DNA of 64,000 bases from Rutidosis leptorrhynchoides (Eukaryota; Streptophyta; Magnoliopsida; Asterales; Asteraceae): assembly GCF_046630445.1 (NCBI RefSeq), contig NC_092341.1:31510001-31574000 (forward strand), written 5' to 3'. Shown in pieces: positions 49,520 through 62,296 of the stretch (within the stretch, counting starts at the first letter, position 1; the number at the start of each line of letters is the position of its first letter). The notes beneath the pieces are model-generated. The model ran no database searches. It was not told the DNA's origin and saw only the letters and a program-made list of their open reading frames with translations. The position numbers and the translations under genes were made by a program.

Positions 49520-50203
49520 CTAGTACACAAGTCGTTCAGCAAAGGCAATAAAGACACGTAATTCATACGTCCAGAAACAAGTCATGCATTCTGGTTTTAC
49601 TAGGATTACTTCCCATCCTTGGTCTTGTGGAACATAACCGTTATGGCCGTTGATAAGACAGCGTGTTGTAACGTCGTCAAAGGGACGAGGGTTACGTAAT
49701 GTCCAACAGTCCCGTAACAATCTAAAAACCTCATTTCTTACCCCAATTACCGACTCCGTCACTTGTGGGAACGTTTTGTTTAATAGTTGTAGCCCGATGT
49801 TCTTGTTCTCACTTTGGTGAGAAGCGAACATTACTAATCCGTAAGCATAACATGCTTCTTTTTGTTCCATGTTAGCCGCTTTTTCTAAATCACGAAGTCC
49901 AATATTCGGATATATTGAGTCAAAATAATTTCTTAACCCATTGCGTAAAATAGCATTTGGGTTCCCCGCAATATATGCGTCAAAGTAAACACATCGTAAC
50001 TTATGGATTTCCCAATGTGATATCCCCCATCTTTCGAACGAAAGCCTTTTATAAACCAAGGCATTCTTGGAACGTTCTTCGAATGTCTTACAAACTGTTC
50101 TCGCCTTAAATAGTTGTGCCGAAGAATTCTGACCGACTCTAGACAAGATTTGATCAATCATGTCTCCGGGTAGGTCTCTTAAAATATTGGGTTGTCTATC
50201 CAT
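49520..50203 (-). CDS. F-box protein of B3
   Basis: An intact 227-codon frame ending at the ancestral stop. The F-box at residues 6-52 reads LRDLPGDMIDQILSRVG (Gln for Glu), and LFKARTVCKTFEERSKN follows. The Sel1-like part has NMEQKEACYAYGLVM. It survives open although gag, protease and pol of the same copy are dead or missing. It is closest to the B2 version (both have SHWEIHK, NGLRNYFDSIYPN). Confidence 0.88.
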   Translation of the reverse strand: MDRQPNILRDLPGDMIDQILSRVGQNSSAQLFKARTVCKTFEERSKNALVYKRLSFERWGISHWEIHKLRCVYFDAYIAGNPNAILRNGLRNYFDSIYPNIGLRDLEKAANMEQKEACYAYGLVMFASHQSENKNIGLQLLNKTFPQVTESVIGVRNEVFRLLRDCWTLRNPRPFDDVTTRCLINGHNGYVPQDQGWEVILVKPECMTCFWTYELRVFIAFAERLVY

Positions 50204-50341
50204 TTTGTGGTTTTATACTGTAAAATAGACAAGAGTTAGATTCATAAAAAAAAATACTTATCAATACAAGCAATTTTTACATATATCATAAAGCATAAGC
50301 ACACTATATTACATATATTACACCACACGAATACAACTATC

Positions 50342-50956
50342 TTATTCAGACTCGCTTGTTTCTTCTTCTTCGGTTTTGGTTCGTTTTGCCAAGTTTCTAG
50401 GGATATATGATGTTCCCCTAATACGAGCCGTCGTTTTCCACATTGGTTTAGAAAAACCTGGTGGTTTAGAGGTTCCCGGGTCATTGTTACAACTTAAGGA
50501 CTTCGGGGGTTGACGATACATACAAAGTTCATCGGGGTTGAAATTAGATTTCTCTATTTTTATGCCCTTTCCCTTATTATTTTCTTTTGCCTTTTCAAAT
50601 TCAGTTGGGGTAATTTCTATAACATCATCGGAATTCTCGTCGGAATCCGATTCATCGGAGAATTGGTAATCCTCCCAATATTTTGCTTCCTTGGCGGAAA
50701 CACCATTGACCATAATTAACCTTGGTCGGTTGGTTGAGGATTTTCTTTTACTTAACCGGTTTATTATTTCCCCCATCAGGTCCGATTCTTCTTCTGGTTC
50801 CGATTCTTCTTCCGGTTCCGATTCTTCTTCCGGTTCCGACTCTTCTTCCGGTTCCTCTTCGGGAACTTGTGAATCAGTCCACGAATCATTCCAATTTACA
50901 TTTGACTCTTCATTATTATTAGGTGAGTCAATGGGACTTGTTCTAGAGGTAGACAT
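50342..50956 (-). CDS. Acidic accessory protein of B3 (204 aa)
   Basis: An intact counterpart of 38606-39220, same length. The acidic block is a clean series of EPEEES hexapeptides followed by DLMGEIINRLSKRKSS. The middle YWEDYQFSDESDSD and the C-terminal RIRGTSYIPRN…EETSESE are conserved. It lies directly after the primer site. Unknown family, probably a disordered protein. Confidence 0.78.
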   Translation of the reverse strand: MSTSRTSPIDSPNNNEESNVNWNDSWTDSQVPEEEPEEESEPEEESEPEEESEPEEESDLMGEIINRLSKRKSSTNRPRLIMVNGVSAKEAKYWEDYQFSDESDSDENSDDVIEITPTEFEKAKENNKGKGIKIEKSNFNPDELCMYRQPPKSLSCNNDPGTSKPPGFSKPMWKTTARIRGTSYIPRNLAKRTKTEEEETSESE

Positions 50957-51151
50957 CTATCACATAATATCAAACGCGTTAAGAGATTAATATATCACAT
51001 AATATTCACATGTTAAAAATATATAGTTTCCAACAAAATTTGTTAAGCAATCATTTTTCAAGTAAACACGGTCGAAGTCCAGACTCACTAATGCATCCTA
51101 ACAAACTCGATAAGACACACTAATGAAAAATTCTGGTTCTCTAAGACCAAC

Positions 51152-51163
51152 GCTCGGATACCA
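51152..51163 (-). promoter_or_regulatory. B3 primer binding site (tRNA-iMet)
   Basis: TGGTATCCGAGC on the element strand, with one mismatch to the tRNA-iMet complement as in B1. Confidence 0.88.
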
Positions 51164-51165
51164 AC

Positions 51166-54100
51166 TGAAATGTCCCGTTCTTATTGATTAAAAACGTTCC
51201 ATATTAATTGATTTCGTTGCGAGGTTTTGACCTCTATATGAGACGTTTTTCAAAGACTGCATTCATTTTTAAAACAAACCATAACCTTTATTTCATCAAT
51301 AAAGGTTTAAAAAGCTTTACGTAGATTATCAAATAATGATAATCTAAAATATCTTGTTTACACACGACCATTACATAATGGTTTACAATACAAATATGTT
51401 ACAACAAAATAAGTTTCTTGAATGCAGTTTTTACACAATATCATACAAGCATGGACTCCAAATCTCGTCCTTATTTAAGTATGCGACAGCGGAAGCTCTT
51501 AATAATCACCTGAGAATAAACATGCTTAAAACGTCAACAAAAATGTTGGTGAGTTATAGGTTTAACCTATATATATCAAATCATAATAATAGACCACAAG
51601 ATTTCATATTTCAATACACATCCCATACATAGAGATAAAAATCATTCATATGGTGAACACCTGGTAACCGACATTAACAAGATGCATATATAAGAATATC
51701 CCCATCATTCCGGGACACCCTTCGGATATGATATAAATTTCGAAGTACTAAAGCATCCGGTACTTTGGATGGGATTTGTTAGGCCCAATAGATCTATCTT
51801 TAGGATTCGCGTCAATTAGGGTGTCTGTTCCCTAATTCTTAGATTACCAGACATAATAAAAAGGGGCATATTCGATTTCGATAATTCAACCATAGAATGT
51901 AGTTTCACGTACTTGTGTCTATTTTGTAAATCATTTATAAAACCTGCATGTATTCTCATCCCAAAAATATTAGATTTTAAAAGTGGGACTATAACACACT
52001 TTCACAAATTTTTACTTCGTCGGGAAGTAAGACTTGGCCACTGGTTGATTCACGAACCTATAACAATATATACATATATATCAAAGTATGTTCAAAATAT
52101 ATTTACAACACTTTTAATATATTTTGATGTTTTAAGTTTATTAAGTCAGCTGTCCTCATTAGTAACCTACAACTAGTTGTCCATAGTTAGATGAACAGAA
52201 ATAAATCGATAAATATTATCTTGAATCAATCCACGACCCAGTGTATACGTATCTCAGTATTGATCACAACTCAAACTATATATATTTTGGAATCAACCTC
52301 AACCCTGTATAGCTAACTCCAACATTCACATATAGAGTGTCTATGGTTGTTCCGAAATATATATAGATGTGTCGACATGATAGGTCGAAATATTGTATAC
52401 GTGTCTATGGTATCTCAAGATTACATAATATACAATACAAGTTAATTAAGTTATGGTTGGAATAGATTTATTACCAATTTTCACGTAGCTAAAATGAGAA
52501 AAATTATCCAATCTTGTTTTACCCATAACTTCTTCATTTTAAATCAGTTTTGAGTGAATCAAATTGCTATGGTTTCATATTGAACTCTATTTTATGAATC
52601 TAAACAGAAAAAGTATAGGTTTATAGTCGGAAAAATAAGTTACAAGTCATTTTTGTAAAGGTAGTCATTTCAGTCGAAAGAACGACGTCTAGATGACCAT
52701 TTTAGAAAACATACTTCCACTTTGAGTTTAACCATAATTTTTGGATGTAGTTTCATGTTCATAATAAAAATCATTTTCTCAGAATAACAACTTTTAAATC
52801 AAAGTTAATCATAGTTTTTAATTAACTAACCCAAAACAGCCCGCGGTGTTACTACGACGGCGTAAATCCGGTTTTACGGTGTTTTTCGTGTTTCCAGGTT
52901 TTAAATCATTAAGTTAGCATTTCATATAGATATAGAACATGTGTTTAGTTGATTTTAAAAGTCAAGTTAGTAGGATTAACTTTTGTTTGCGAACAAGTTT
53001 AGAATTAACTAAACTATGTTCTAGTGATTACAAGTTTAAACCTTCGAATAAGATAGCTTTATATATATGAATCGAATGATGTTATGAACATCATTACTAC
53101 CTTAAGTTCCTTGGATAAACCTACTGGAAAAGATAAAAATGGATCTAGCTTCAACGGATCCTTGGATGGCTCGAAGTTCTTGAAGCAGAATCATGACACG
53201 AAAACAAGTTCAAGTAAGATCATCACTTGAAATAAGATTGTTATAGTTATAGAAATTGAACCAAAGTTTGAATATGATTATTACCTTGTATTAGAATGAT
53301 AACCTACTGTAAGAAACAAAGATTTCTTGAGGTTGGATGATCACCTTACAAGATTGGAAGTGAGCTAGCAAACTTGAAAGTATTCTTGATTTTATGTAAC
53401 TAGAACTTGTAGAATATATGAAGAACACTTAGAACTTGAAGATAGAACTTGAGAGAGATCAATTAGATGAAGAAAATTGAAGAATGAAAGTGTTTGTAGG
53501 TGTTTTTGGTCGTTGGTGTATGGATTAGATATAAAGGATATGTAATTTTGTTTTCATGTAAATAAGTCATGAATGATTACTCATATTTTTGTAATTTTAT
53601 GATATATTTCATGCTAGTTGCCAAATGATGGTTCCCACATGTGTTAGGTGACTCACATGGGCTGCTAAGAGCTGATCATTGGAGTGTATATACCAATAGT
53701 ACATACATCTAAAAGCTGTGTATTGTACGAGTACGAATACGGGTGCATACGAGTAGAATTGTTGATGAAACTGAACGAGGATGTAATTGTAAGCATTTTT
53801 GTTAAGTAAAAGTATTTTGATAAGTGTATTGAAGTCTTTCAAAAGTGTATAAATACATATTAACACACTACATGTATATACATTTTAACTGAGTCGTTAA
53901 GTCATCGTTAGTCGTTACATGTAAGTGTTGTTTTGAAACCTTTAGGTTAATGATCTTGTTAAATGTTGTTAACCCAATGTTTATAATATCAAATGAGATT
54001 TTAAATTATTATATTATCATGATATTATCATGTATGAATATCTCTTAATATGATATATATACATTAAATGTCTTTACAACGATAATCGTTACATATATGT

Positions 54101-54416
54101 CTCGTTTAAAAATCATTAAGTTAGTAGTCTTGTTTTTACATATGTAGTTCATTGTTAATATACTTAATGATATGTTTACTTATCATAGTATCATGTTAAC
54201 TATATATATATCCGTATATATGTCATCATATAGTTTTTACAAGTTTTAACGTTCGTGAATCACCGGTCAACTTGGGTGGTCAATTGTCTATATGAAACAT
54301 ATTTCAATTAATCAAGTCCTAACAAGTTTGATTGCTTAACATGTTGGAAACATTTAATCATGTAAATATCAATCTCCATTAATATATATAAACATGGAAA
54401 AGTTCGGGTCACTACA
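51166..54416 (-). repeat. B3 5' LTR (3251 bp)
   Basis: Ends are TGAAATGTCCCG and CACTACA. It is of the short LTR type, like B2. No gene is seen in it. Confidence 0.94.
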
Positions 54417-56113
54417 TAGGTAATACCCGAGAGATATATAAATTCACAATTAATATGATTATATTCTTCGACTCTGATTCAACAATCATCAACTATACTC
54501 ACTACCTTCACAATAATATACATTCTTTCATAGAAATCAAAACAACCATTCTCATCCAAATTTGATTACGACAAAACGAAATCCAAGTCAAGACTTAATA
54601 GAAGACATCACTCTTAGGACTCTTACATCTTTCAAAACTATACTTTGACTTCAAAACTATGCTAGAACATCATTCGATTCTTGGAACCCAGAACAAATAT
54701 TTGTATCATTCAAAGTCCTAAAACATCATATGTATATTAACTATTACAATCTATGATCAAACCCTTCGAAATTCCTGAAGACACTTCAAATAATGGACAA
54801 TCGAGATGATGATCCAACCACACATTACCCGCAGTCTTGCATCTGAAAAGCTCTCGAAACTAAGGACATAATTTAACACGTATCCGCGTTAAATCTTTTA
54901 GCATTTATTAGGAAAAATAACTTTGCGATTCCTTTCCCAAAATAGCAAATTTTGTCACAGTTTCAGCAAGTTAACCTCGACTTTCCATTCGAAGTAGCCT
55001 TATTATAACCTGTAATACATACGATTACCCTTTTGTTACCAGGGAACCTTTTATATTCCACGACATTATCAGCAGATGTACCAGCAACTCGTTACCCCTT
55101 TGGCGGAATCAACAATTGGTATTTTGAAATCTCGCAGCATTTCTATTTCGGCAGTTATATATATATATACAACGTCTATCCCCAAGAATTACATATTTCA
55201 AATGTGAAGTTTCTGAAAAATGCTCTAGTCTACGAATTAGTGATATTAAGTTTTGGAAAAGACTGATAAAGTGGTAAAGACAGTAGACAACAATTACGGT
55301 CAGAAGTTTGACAATAAAGAATAATAGATTGGAAAAGCTTGAACGAAAAATTTGGTACTGGAAAACGGATTGACCAAAGTATAAAGGAGGTCGTGGACAA
55401 ATCACAATGATGAAATCTACCTTCAAAGGATTCAAATGATTCAGTGTCTGCTGAAACCGTTAGTAAGAACCTTACTCCTTATTCTAAACCTTCACAGACA
55501 GATTTTCCGCGTCATTCCCTGATCTTAGATATTCTAAGATATCATCGTATTTTTCATTATAAATATCTCCGATATTCCTGAAGATATATTCCTAACTATC
55601 CTCATCAAAAATCATTTATCTCTTCACAATATTTGCGTTACAACATAAAAGAAACTGTGTTAGTTTCTAAATTCTAAAAAATTTGAGTTTAAAATATGAA
55701 TGTTTTGAAGTAGTGTTGGAAACTGAAGCATGAATTAGTATAATATAATGACACTTGATCAACGTGATTATATTACAGTAATTCATGCTGAGTTTCTAAA
55801 TGGAACATAATGATTCACAGATCATAACGTCATCATGTGCCATGTTACACAACTCTTACATTCTACCCAATCTCCAAACATATTAAGAATATATCTCCTT
55901 GATAATTCTATCTTTTCGGACATTCTGGTAACTTACCAAATCAAGATCGTGCAATTACTATTTCCTTCTTAGAACATTAACTATGTTTATTTCAAAATCC
56001 ATACCTACGAATTCCGGACCATTATTCGCTTGACTCAAAGTCGGGAAGAGGAAACAAAAGTATGGAACTGTTGAATATAAAAGAAAACATAAAGCTCGAC
56101 AACAACAAATAAA
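54417..56113. other. Non-coding internal region of D
   Basis: It aligns in blocks with A1 8041-10700. The inverted repeat at 55728-55788 (GCATGAATTA… / …GTAATTCATGC) is conserved. I see no credible protein. Confidence 0.7.
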
Positions 56114-56287
56114 TTACAAACCGTGTATATCAATACGTATTGCAACGTAAAGGCACGGGAGAATTAACAATACTATAACCCTAAGGTAATAGTAGAAATA
56201 AATAAAATCCTCCGGAGGTAGATGAAAAAGAAGAATGACAGAGATGAAAGTTAAGAGTATATCCAGGATCAGTACTGGATGAAGCAT
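56114..56287 (-). CDS. Antisense accessory ORF of D: 57-aa putative membrane protein
   Basis: It sits where A1 has its antisense gene. From the ATG at 56287 the frame reads MLHPVLILDILLTFISVILL, then LPPEDF, then a second hydrophobic run (YLRVIVLLILPCLYVAI) and a short polar tail. That makes two likely membrane segments. TATAAATCC lies about 80 bases upstream on the same strand. The protein is unrelated to the 151-aa A1 protein. Small size makes chance possible, but the TATA box, position and two clean hydrophobic segments favour a real small gene. Confidence 0.5.
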   Translation of the reverse strand: MLHPVLILDILLTFISVILLFHLPPEDFIYFYYYLRVIVLLILPCLYVAIRIDIHGL

Positions 56288-56362
56288 ACTGATAAATGTT
56301 TTAAAGTATGAATTGAGGGAGGAAGAATAGAAGGTATGAGTTGTAAGGAAATGAAGGGAGGT

Positions 56363-56371
56363 GGATTTATA
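56363..56371 (-). promoter_or_regulatory. TATA box of the D antisense ORF
   Basis: TATAAATCC on the minus strand, positioned like the A1 antisense TATA box relative to the ORF and the 3' LTR. Confidence 0.55.
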
Positions 56372-56686
56372 GTAAAAGATCCTACAAAGCAATCAAAATA
56401 GATGATCGCATTTAAAGCGGATTCTAATTTCCTTGATTATCGAAGAATCAAATCTCATTATGAAGATTTTACTCCAAATCTCTTGAACTTGGAAATCAAT
56501 CCTATTTACGTCAAAAGATATGACGAATCTATACCTACTCATTTCACCCTTTGGTGATAGCCTCACTCGTACTATTCACAAAAATCAAATTGCTTTATCA
56601 ATATTACTTGATGATAATAAAAATCTAATTTCCAACTCGTATACATCATGAAAACATACTTATTGTCAGCCATGACCATCCCATTC

Positions 56687-56722
56687 AAATTTCGGGACGA
56701 AATTTATTTAACGGGTAGGTAC
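56687..56722 (+). promoter_or_regulatory. D polypurine tract region
   Basis: AAATTTCGGGACGAAATTT (56687-56705), then ATTTAACGGGTAGGTAC, immediately before the LTR. It is identical to A1. Confidence 0.75.
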
Positions 56723-58665
56723 TGTAACGACCCGGATTTTTCCAATCGTTTTATACTTATGAGATTAATATTTACATAAATTAAACCTTACCAACATAAT
56801 AAGCAATCCAAATTGTTGAGACTTGTGTTTTTAAAAAGAGTTTTACACAACGTTTGACCGTCCAATTTGACCGATGATATCACGAACTATATAACATACG
56901 ATAATTATACGTTTGTGTATATATATGTATTTATATATATTTAACATGATCTAAGGATGGTTTAACATCTCATTGTGTACTAATGACAATGAGTTATAAG
57001 TATATTTTGAAACTACTAACTTAAGTTTTCAAAAAGATAACTATACGTAACATTCTTTGATATATATACTTATAACATATAATGCTTATACATGTATCGT
57101 ATATATAATGTATTTAATCACTTTTTAAGGACTTAAAGACATAAAATAATATAAGTATATTCATAAAAGATAGCTATATTTAAATTCTCATTCCGTTTCC
57201 TCAAGATTTCTATACGTATATCTAGGGTATATGTACCCGTATCATACCCAGCTTCTATATGTATTTACTATTGGTATATACACATCAAATCAACATCCTA
57301 ATCAACATTATTAATGCCCTAGATATGAGGTAACTAGGATTTGTCAAGTAGCATGAATTATTAGTAAGAAAACAAAATTAGGAATCCTTTTCTTTCTTTA
57401 TAAACTAAAAACGTTTTTATGAATGAACACCATTTCTTCATTCCATTTTCTCATACCTACACCCTCATTTCTCTCTCAAAATACTCCTAACTTCATACTT
57501 GATCATCTCCAAGCATTTTCCCCATCATTTAGCTTCAATTACAAGCCTTAAACACCATAAGAAAACTCTTTCAAGAACATATCAAAATAACCACCCATTT
57601 GAAGAAGTATACTTCCAACCTTTTGATCTAACTCCACCACTCTTTGATTCCAAGATTTTTTCTTATCTCTTACAGTAATTTTGTCCAAGTAACTTGAGGT
57701 AGTAACCTTGTTCATAATCTTGTTCGATTCATAATTATATAGCTATCTTATTTTATGTTGTAAAATTTTAACAACAAGAACATAGTTTGAATGATTTCAA
57801 ACTTGTTTTCAAACTAAATAGATCCTTCTAACTTAACTTTTAAAACACTTCAAGACCTTTAATATATCATAATGATATGCTAACTTAACAAGATATAACT
57901 TGGTTTTACAAAGAACACCTTAAAAACTGAATCTACATCGTCGGAGTGCAACCGGGGGCTGTTTTGGGTTGGATAATTAAAAACCATCTTGAACTTTGAA
58001 TTGGAAGTTCATGTTCTGGAAAAATGATATTTCTTATGAATATGTTAACACATAAAAATTTCATGGTTTAACTCGAAGTGTAAGTTTTTTTAGAAAAATG
58101 ATCATTAAATGTTGTTTTTATGATGGAAAATGATCACTTTCATAAGTTTTACCAAAGTTTGACCTATAACCTGTGATTTTGAATACAAACTAAGGTATTT
58201 TCAGTTCATATTCTGAAAATTTGACTCGATCCAAGGAAGTGGCAAGTTGAACCAACAAAATCGGAGTTGTAATGAAGAAACTACGACTAAAACAAGATTG
58301 GGTATCCGAAGCTAGTTTAGCTACGAAAATATTTGGAGATAAAGTAAATTAATCATATATTTTCTAATTAATATGATATTTTATATATAATTACTTATGA
58401 TTTGATTTTATATATTTCAGGACCACCCGTAAACAACACGAGAAGATTAATCATAAGACCTCATGATTGTACGCAACACGTCATTTGACAACACGGTACT
58501 TTATGTACGCAACACGTCATTTGACAACATGGTACCATGGGTCGAGATTAATTTTGATCAATACGAATACGATGGGGTCTTTATTTATTTTATTGAGAAA
58601 CTAATTGTGGACCACTAACATCGGACTGCTAACTACGGACTAAGAAAATATTAAAGGTATTATAA

Positions 58666-58742
<77 letters not shown>

Positions 58743-59665
58743 ACGATTACTTGAAAAGAAAATATGTTGATATATTATATATATATGGTTAGGTTCGTGA
58801 TATCTATCGGAGACCAAGTCGAGTTAAATACCTTCAAGGCAAAAGTGAGTATATAGTCCCACTTTTAAACTCTAAATATTTCGGGATGAGAATACATGCA
58901 TTTTATGATTTACGTTATGGACACAAGTGATAAAAAAATATATTCTACGTTGAGTTGTACCACTGGCATACTTCCCTGTAGCTTGGTAACTACTATTTAC
59001 ATGTGGTATTGTAAAGGCGAATCCTGTTGATAGATCTATCGGGCCTGACAACCCCAACCGGACTGGACGACCAGTATTCAACGGTTGCACAGTACTTCGT
59101 TTCGGTGACTACACATGGTACAATGTAGTGAGATTTCATAATAAAGGGAATATGTGATGTTGATTAAATGTTAAGTATGGTTATCAAGTGCTCAACCACT
59201 TAGAATATTTTTATTAAAACGTTTATGTATATGAAATCTTGTGGTCTATATTTATAACGTTGCTAGCATTAAACCTATATCTCACCAACTTTATGTTGAC
59301 GTTTAAAGCATGTTTATTCTCAGGTTCCTAGAAGTCTTCCGCTGTTTGAATATATGTTAGAGAAACCATGTGCATGGAGTCATACATGTTTTATTCGAGG
59401 AAGCATTGCATTCACAAAATCATCACCGTGTATTTATTTTGACTGCATTGTCAACGGAAGTATCCTTGTAAACTGTTATTTACGGTGATTGTCTATATGT
59501 AGAAATCATCAGATGTCGAAAACATTGAATTTTAAATATTCATTTATGGTATATCTTTTCAAAAGAATGCAATGTTTATAAAACATATCATATAGAGGTC
59601 AAATGCCTCGCGATGTAATCATATGTTATTGTATTCGTCCCTATGGATTGGGTCGAGTCGTTTCA
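56723..59665 (+). repeat. D 3' LTR (2943 bp)
   Basis: It begins TGTAACGACCCGG and ends GAGTCGTTTCA. It contains an (AT)n tract at 58668-58738. No gene is seen. It is followed by the interrupted B-like LTR piece. Confidence 0.88.
58668..58738. repeat. (AT)n microsatellite in the D LTR
   Basis: About 71 bases of AT dinucleotide. Confidence 0.96.
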
Positions 59666-60400
59666 TACAAACACTTTCATTCTTCAATTTTCTTTATCTA
59701 ATTGATCTCTCTCAAGTTCCATCTTCAAGTTCTAAGTGTTCTTCATAAATTCCATAAGTATAGTTTCATAAAAATCAAGAGTACTTCCAAGTTTGCAAGT
59801 CTACTTCCAAGCTTTCTAATCCATTCCAAGTAATCATCTAAGATCAAGGAACCTTTGTTATTTACAGTAGGTTATCTTTCTAATTCAAGGTAATATTCAT
59901 ATTCAAACTTTGATTCAATTTCTACAACTATAACAATCTTATTTCGAGTGAAAATCTTACTTGAACTGTTTTCGTGTCATGATTCTGCTTCAAGAACTTT
60001 CAAGCCATCCAAGGATCCTTTGAAGCTAGATCCATTTTTCTCATTTCCAATAGTTTTATCCAGAAAACTTGAGGTAGTAATGATGTTCATAACATCATTC
60101 GATTCATACATATAAAGCTATCTTATTCGAACGTTTAAACTTGTAATCACTAGAACATAGTTTAGTTAATTCTAAACTTGTTCGCAAATAAAAGTTAATC
60201 CTTCTAACGTGACTTTTAAAATCAACTAAACACATGTTCTATATCTATATGACATGCTAACTTAATGATTTAAAACCTGGAAACACGATGAACACCATGA
60301 AACTGGGGGCTGTTTTGGTTTGGATAATTAAAAACTATGATAAACTTTGATTTAAAAATTTTTCTTCTGGGAAAATGATTTTTCATATGAACATGAAACT
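59666..60400 (+). repeat. B-like LTR fragment (G), plus orientation
   Basis: This is the reverse complement of part of the B LTR (compare B1 14170 down to about 13410), with moderate divergence. D was inserted at its left edge and E at its right edge, so it is older than both. Confidence 0.85.
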
Positions 60401-62269
60401 TGATAGTGCTCCAAATGAACATATATTTAGTAGCAATATCGTTCCAATATGTAAAGTTTTTAAATGTAATTTCCTTATTTTTAGTTGTAATAGTTAAATA
60501 AATAAGTGCGAAGACGAAAGACGCAAATCGCTCGAAAATGAAGATTTAAAGACAAAAACGAAGATTTGAAAGACCAAAACGTCCAAAAAGCTCAAAAGTA
60601 CAAGATACAGTCAAAAAGGTTCAAATTATTGATGAAGAACGTCTAAAAATGACAAGAGTACAAGTTACAAAACGCAAAGTACAAGATATTAAATTATACG
60701 AAAGGACGTTCGAAAATCCAGAACCGAGGCATGAACCAACTCTCAACGCTCGACGCAACGGTGTAAAAATTACAAGTCAACTATGCACAAGAATAAAATA
60801 TAATATTTAAATAATTCATAATAAGAATAATATTAAATAATAAAAAGTTGTTAATTGAGCATAGTTCAGGGGTCGTAAATGAAAATTCAATTTATAATTT
60901 CACCTATAAAATGAATGATATGTAACGATGAGAGAAAGAGATTTTTTTCGATTTTTTTTTTTTTCTTCTATCTTTTTCTTATTTTTCTATCTATCAATAT
61001 CAATATCTATATTCTATATCTCTATCATAATGTTAACTTAATAAGATATAATAATAATCTTAATTTTAATTTTAAATTATGATAATAATAAGATTTATGA
61101 TAGAGATCTTTTGAGTATGTAAGTCGAAATTCTGTCCGTGTAACGCTACGCTATTTTTAATCATTGTAAGTTATGTTCAACCTTTTTACATTAATGTCTC
61201 GTAGCTAAGTCGTTATTATGCTTATTTAAAATGAAGTACTCATGATGTTGGGCTAATTACTAAAATTGGGTTATTGAACTTTGGACCATAATTAAGATTT
61301 GGGCAAAAGACCGACACTTGTGGAAATTGGATTATTGACTATTAATAGATGGGGGGTATTGTCTAATTGAGTGACAACTCATTGGAGTCTGTCGAACCTA
61401 TCTTCAAATTAATTATCCTAATAATTAATAATGATTATGGTTGTCCTATTTAGTGACGTTCATATGGAATCTGTTATAATCATTTAATTAATCAATTGGG
61501 TTGGGTAATTGATTATTCATTCTGATCAAGTGGATGAATTAATATTCATAAACTAATTAAAACAGGGGTGGATTACATACAGTGATAACTGGTGTAATTA
61601 TTGACAGAAGTGATAACTGCGTCACAGTTTAAATCCTTAATTAGTTGGAATATTTGACTTCGGGTATAAGGGTAATTTGACGAGGATACTCGCACTTTAT
61701 ATTTATGACCGATGGACTATTATGGACAAAAACCAGATAGACGTATCAAATAAACCAGGACAAAGGACAATTAACCCATGGTAATAAATTAAAATCAACA
61801 CGTCAAACATCATGATTACGGAAGTTTAAATAAGCATAATTCTTTTATTATATTTCTCATCGTATCTTTATTTACTGTCATTTTATTACTCGCAATTTTA
61901 TTTACTGTCATTTTATTTATTGTCATTATTTTACGCACTTTAATTATCGTCATTTATCTTTGCGCTTAAAATATAGAATCGACAAACCGGTCATTAAACG
62001 GTAAAACCCCCCTTTTATAATAATATTACTACTTATATAATTATATATATTTTGTATAAATATAGTTAAAAATATAGTAAGTATCACCAGCTCCCTGTGG
62101 AACGAACCGGACTTACTAAAAACTACACTACTCTACGATTAGGTACACTGCCTATAGTGTTGTAGCAAGGTTTAGGTATATCCCACTCCGTAAATTAATA
62201 AAACTTGTGTCATATTTTGTAGTATTTTGTATTAAAAATAATACTATTTCTTACCCTCACGCTACATCA
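60401..62269 (+). repeat. E 5' LTR (1869 bp)
   Basis: It begins TGATAGTGCTCCAAATG and ends CGCTACATCA. It includes a lysine-codon-like A-rich stretch (60500-60760) and a T-rich tract near 60940-61000. It is non-coding. Confidence 0.85.
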
Positions 62270-62278
62270 TCAAGTTTT

Positions 62279-62296
62279 TGGCGCCGCTGCCGGGGA
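62279..62296 (+). promoter_or_regulatory. E primer binding site (tRNA-Asp-like)
   Basis: TGGCGCCGCTGCCGGGGA begins nine bases after the LTR. It matches the complement of the plant tRNA-Asp 3' end with one mismatch. A tRNA-Arg primer, as reported for some Tat/Ogre elements, is the alternative. Confidence 0.85.

Larger units (their letters stand above)
46795..54416 (-). mobile_element. Element B3: B-family copy truncated within RT
   Basis: It retains 5' LTR (54416-51166), primer site, acidic ORF, F-box ORF, gag, protease and most of RT. It ends abruptly near 46795, losing the rest of pol and the 3' LTR. The right flank TAGGT (54417-54421) lies inside the internal motif of element D, so B3 landed in D. 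The missing left half of B3 and the missing 5' half of D imply one later deletion or rearrangement. Confidence 0.92.
54417..59665 (+). mobile_element. Element D: 3' half of an A1-related non-autonomous element
   Basis: The internal sequence from 54417 parallels A1 from 8041, then come an antisense ORF, a polypurine tract and a 3' LTR (56723-59665). The 5' LTR, primer site and gag remnant are missing because of the loss at the B3 left edge. The LTR differs clearly in sequence from A1, so D is a sister family and not the same one. Confidence 0.85.

Noticed and set aside
11826..54416. Three B copies as an assembly duplication
   Set aside because: Each has different target duplications, different lesions, different LTR subtype and different flanks.
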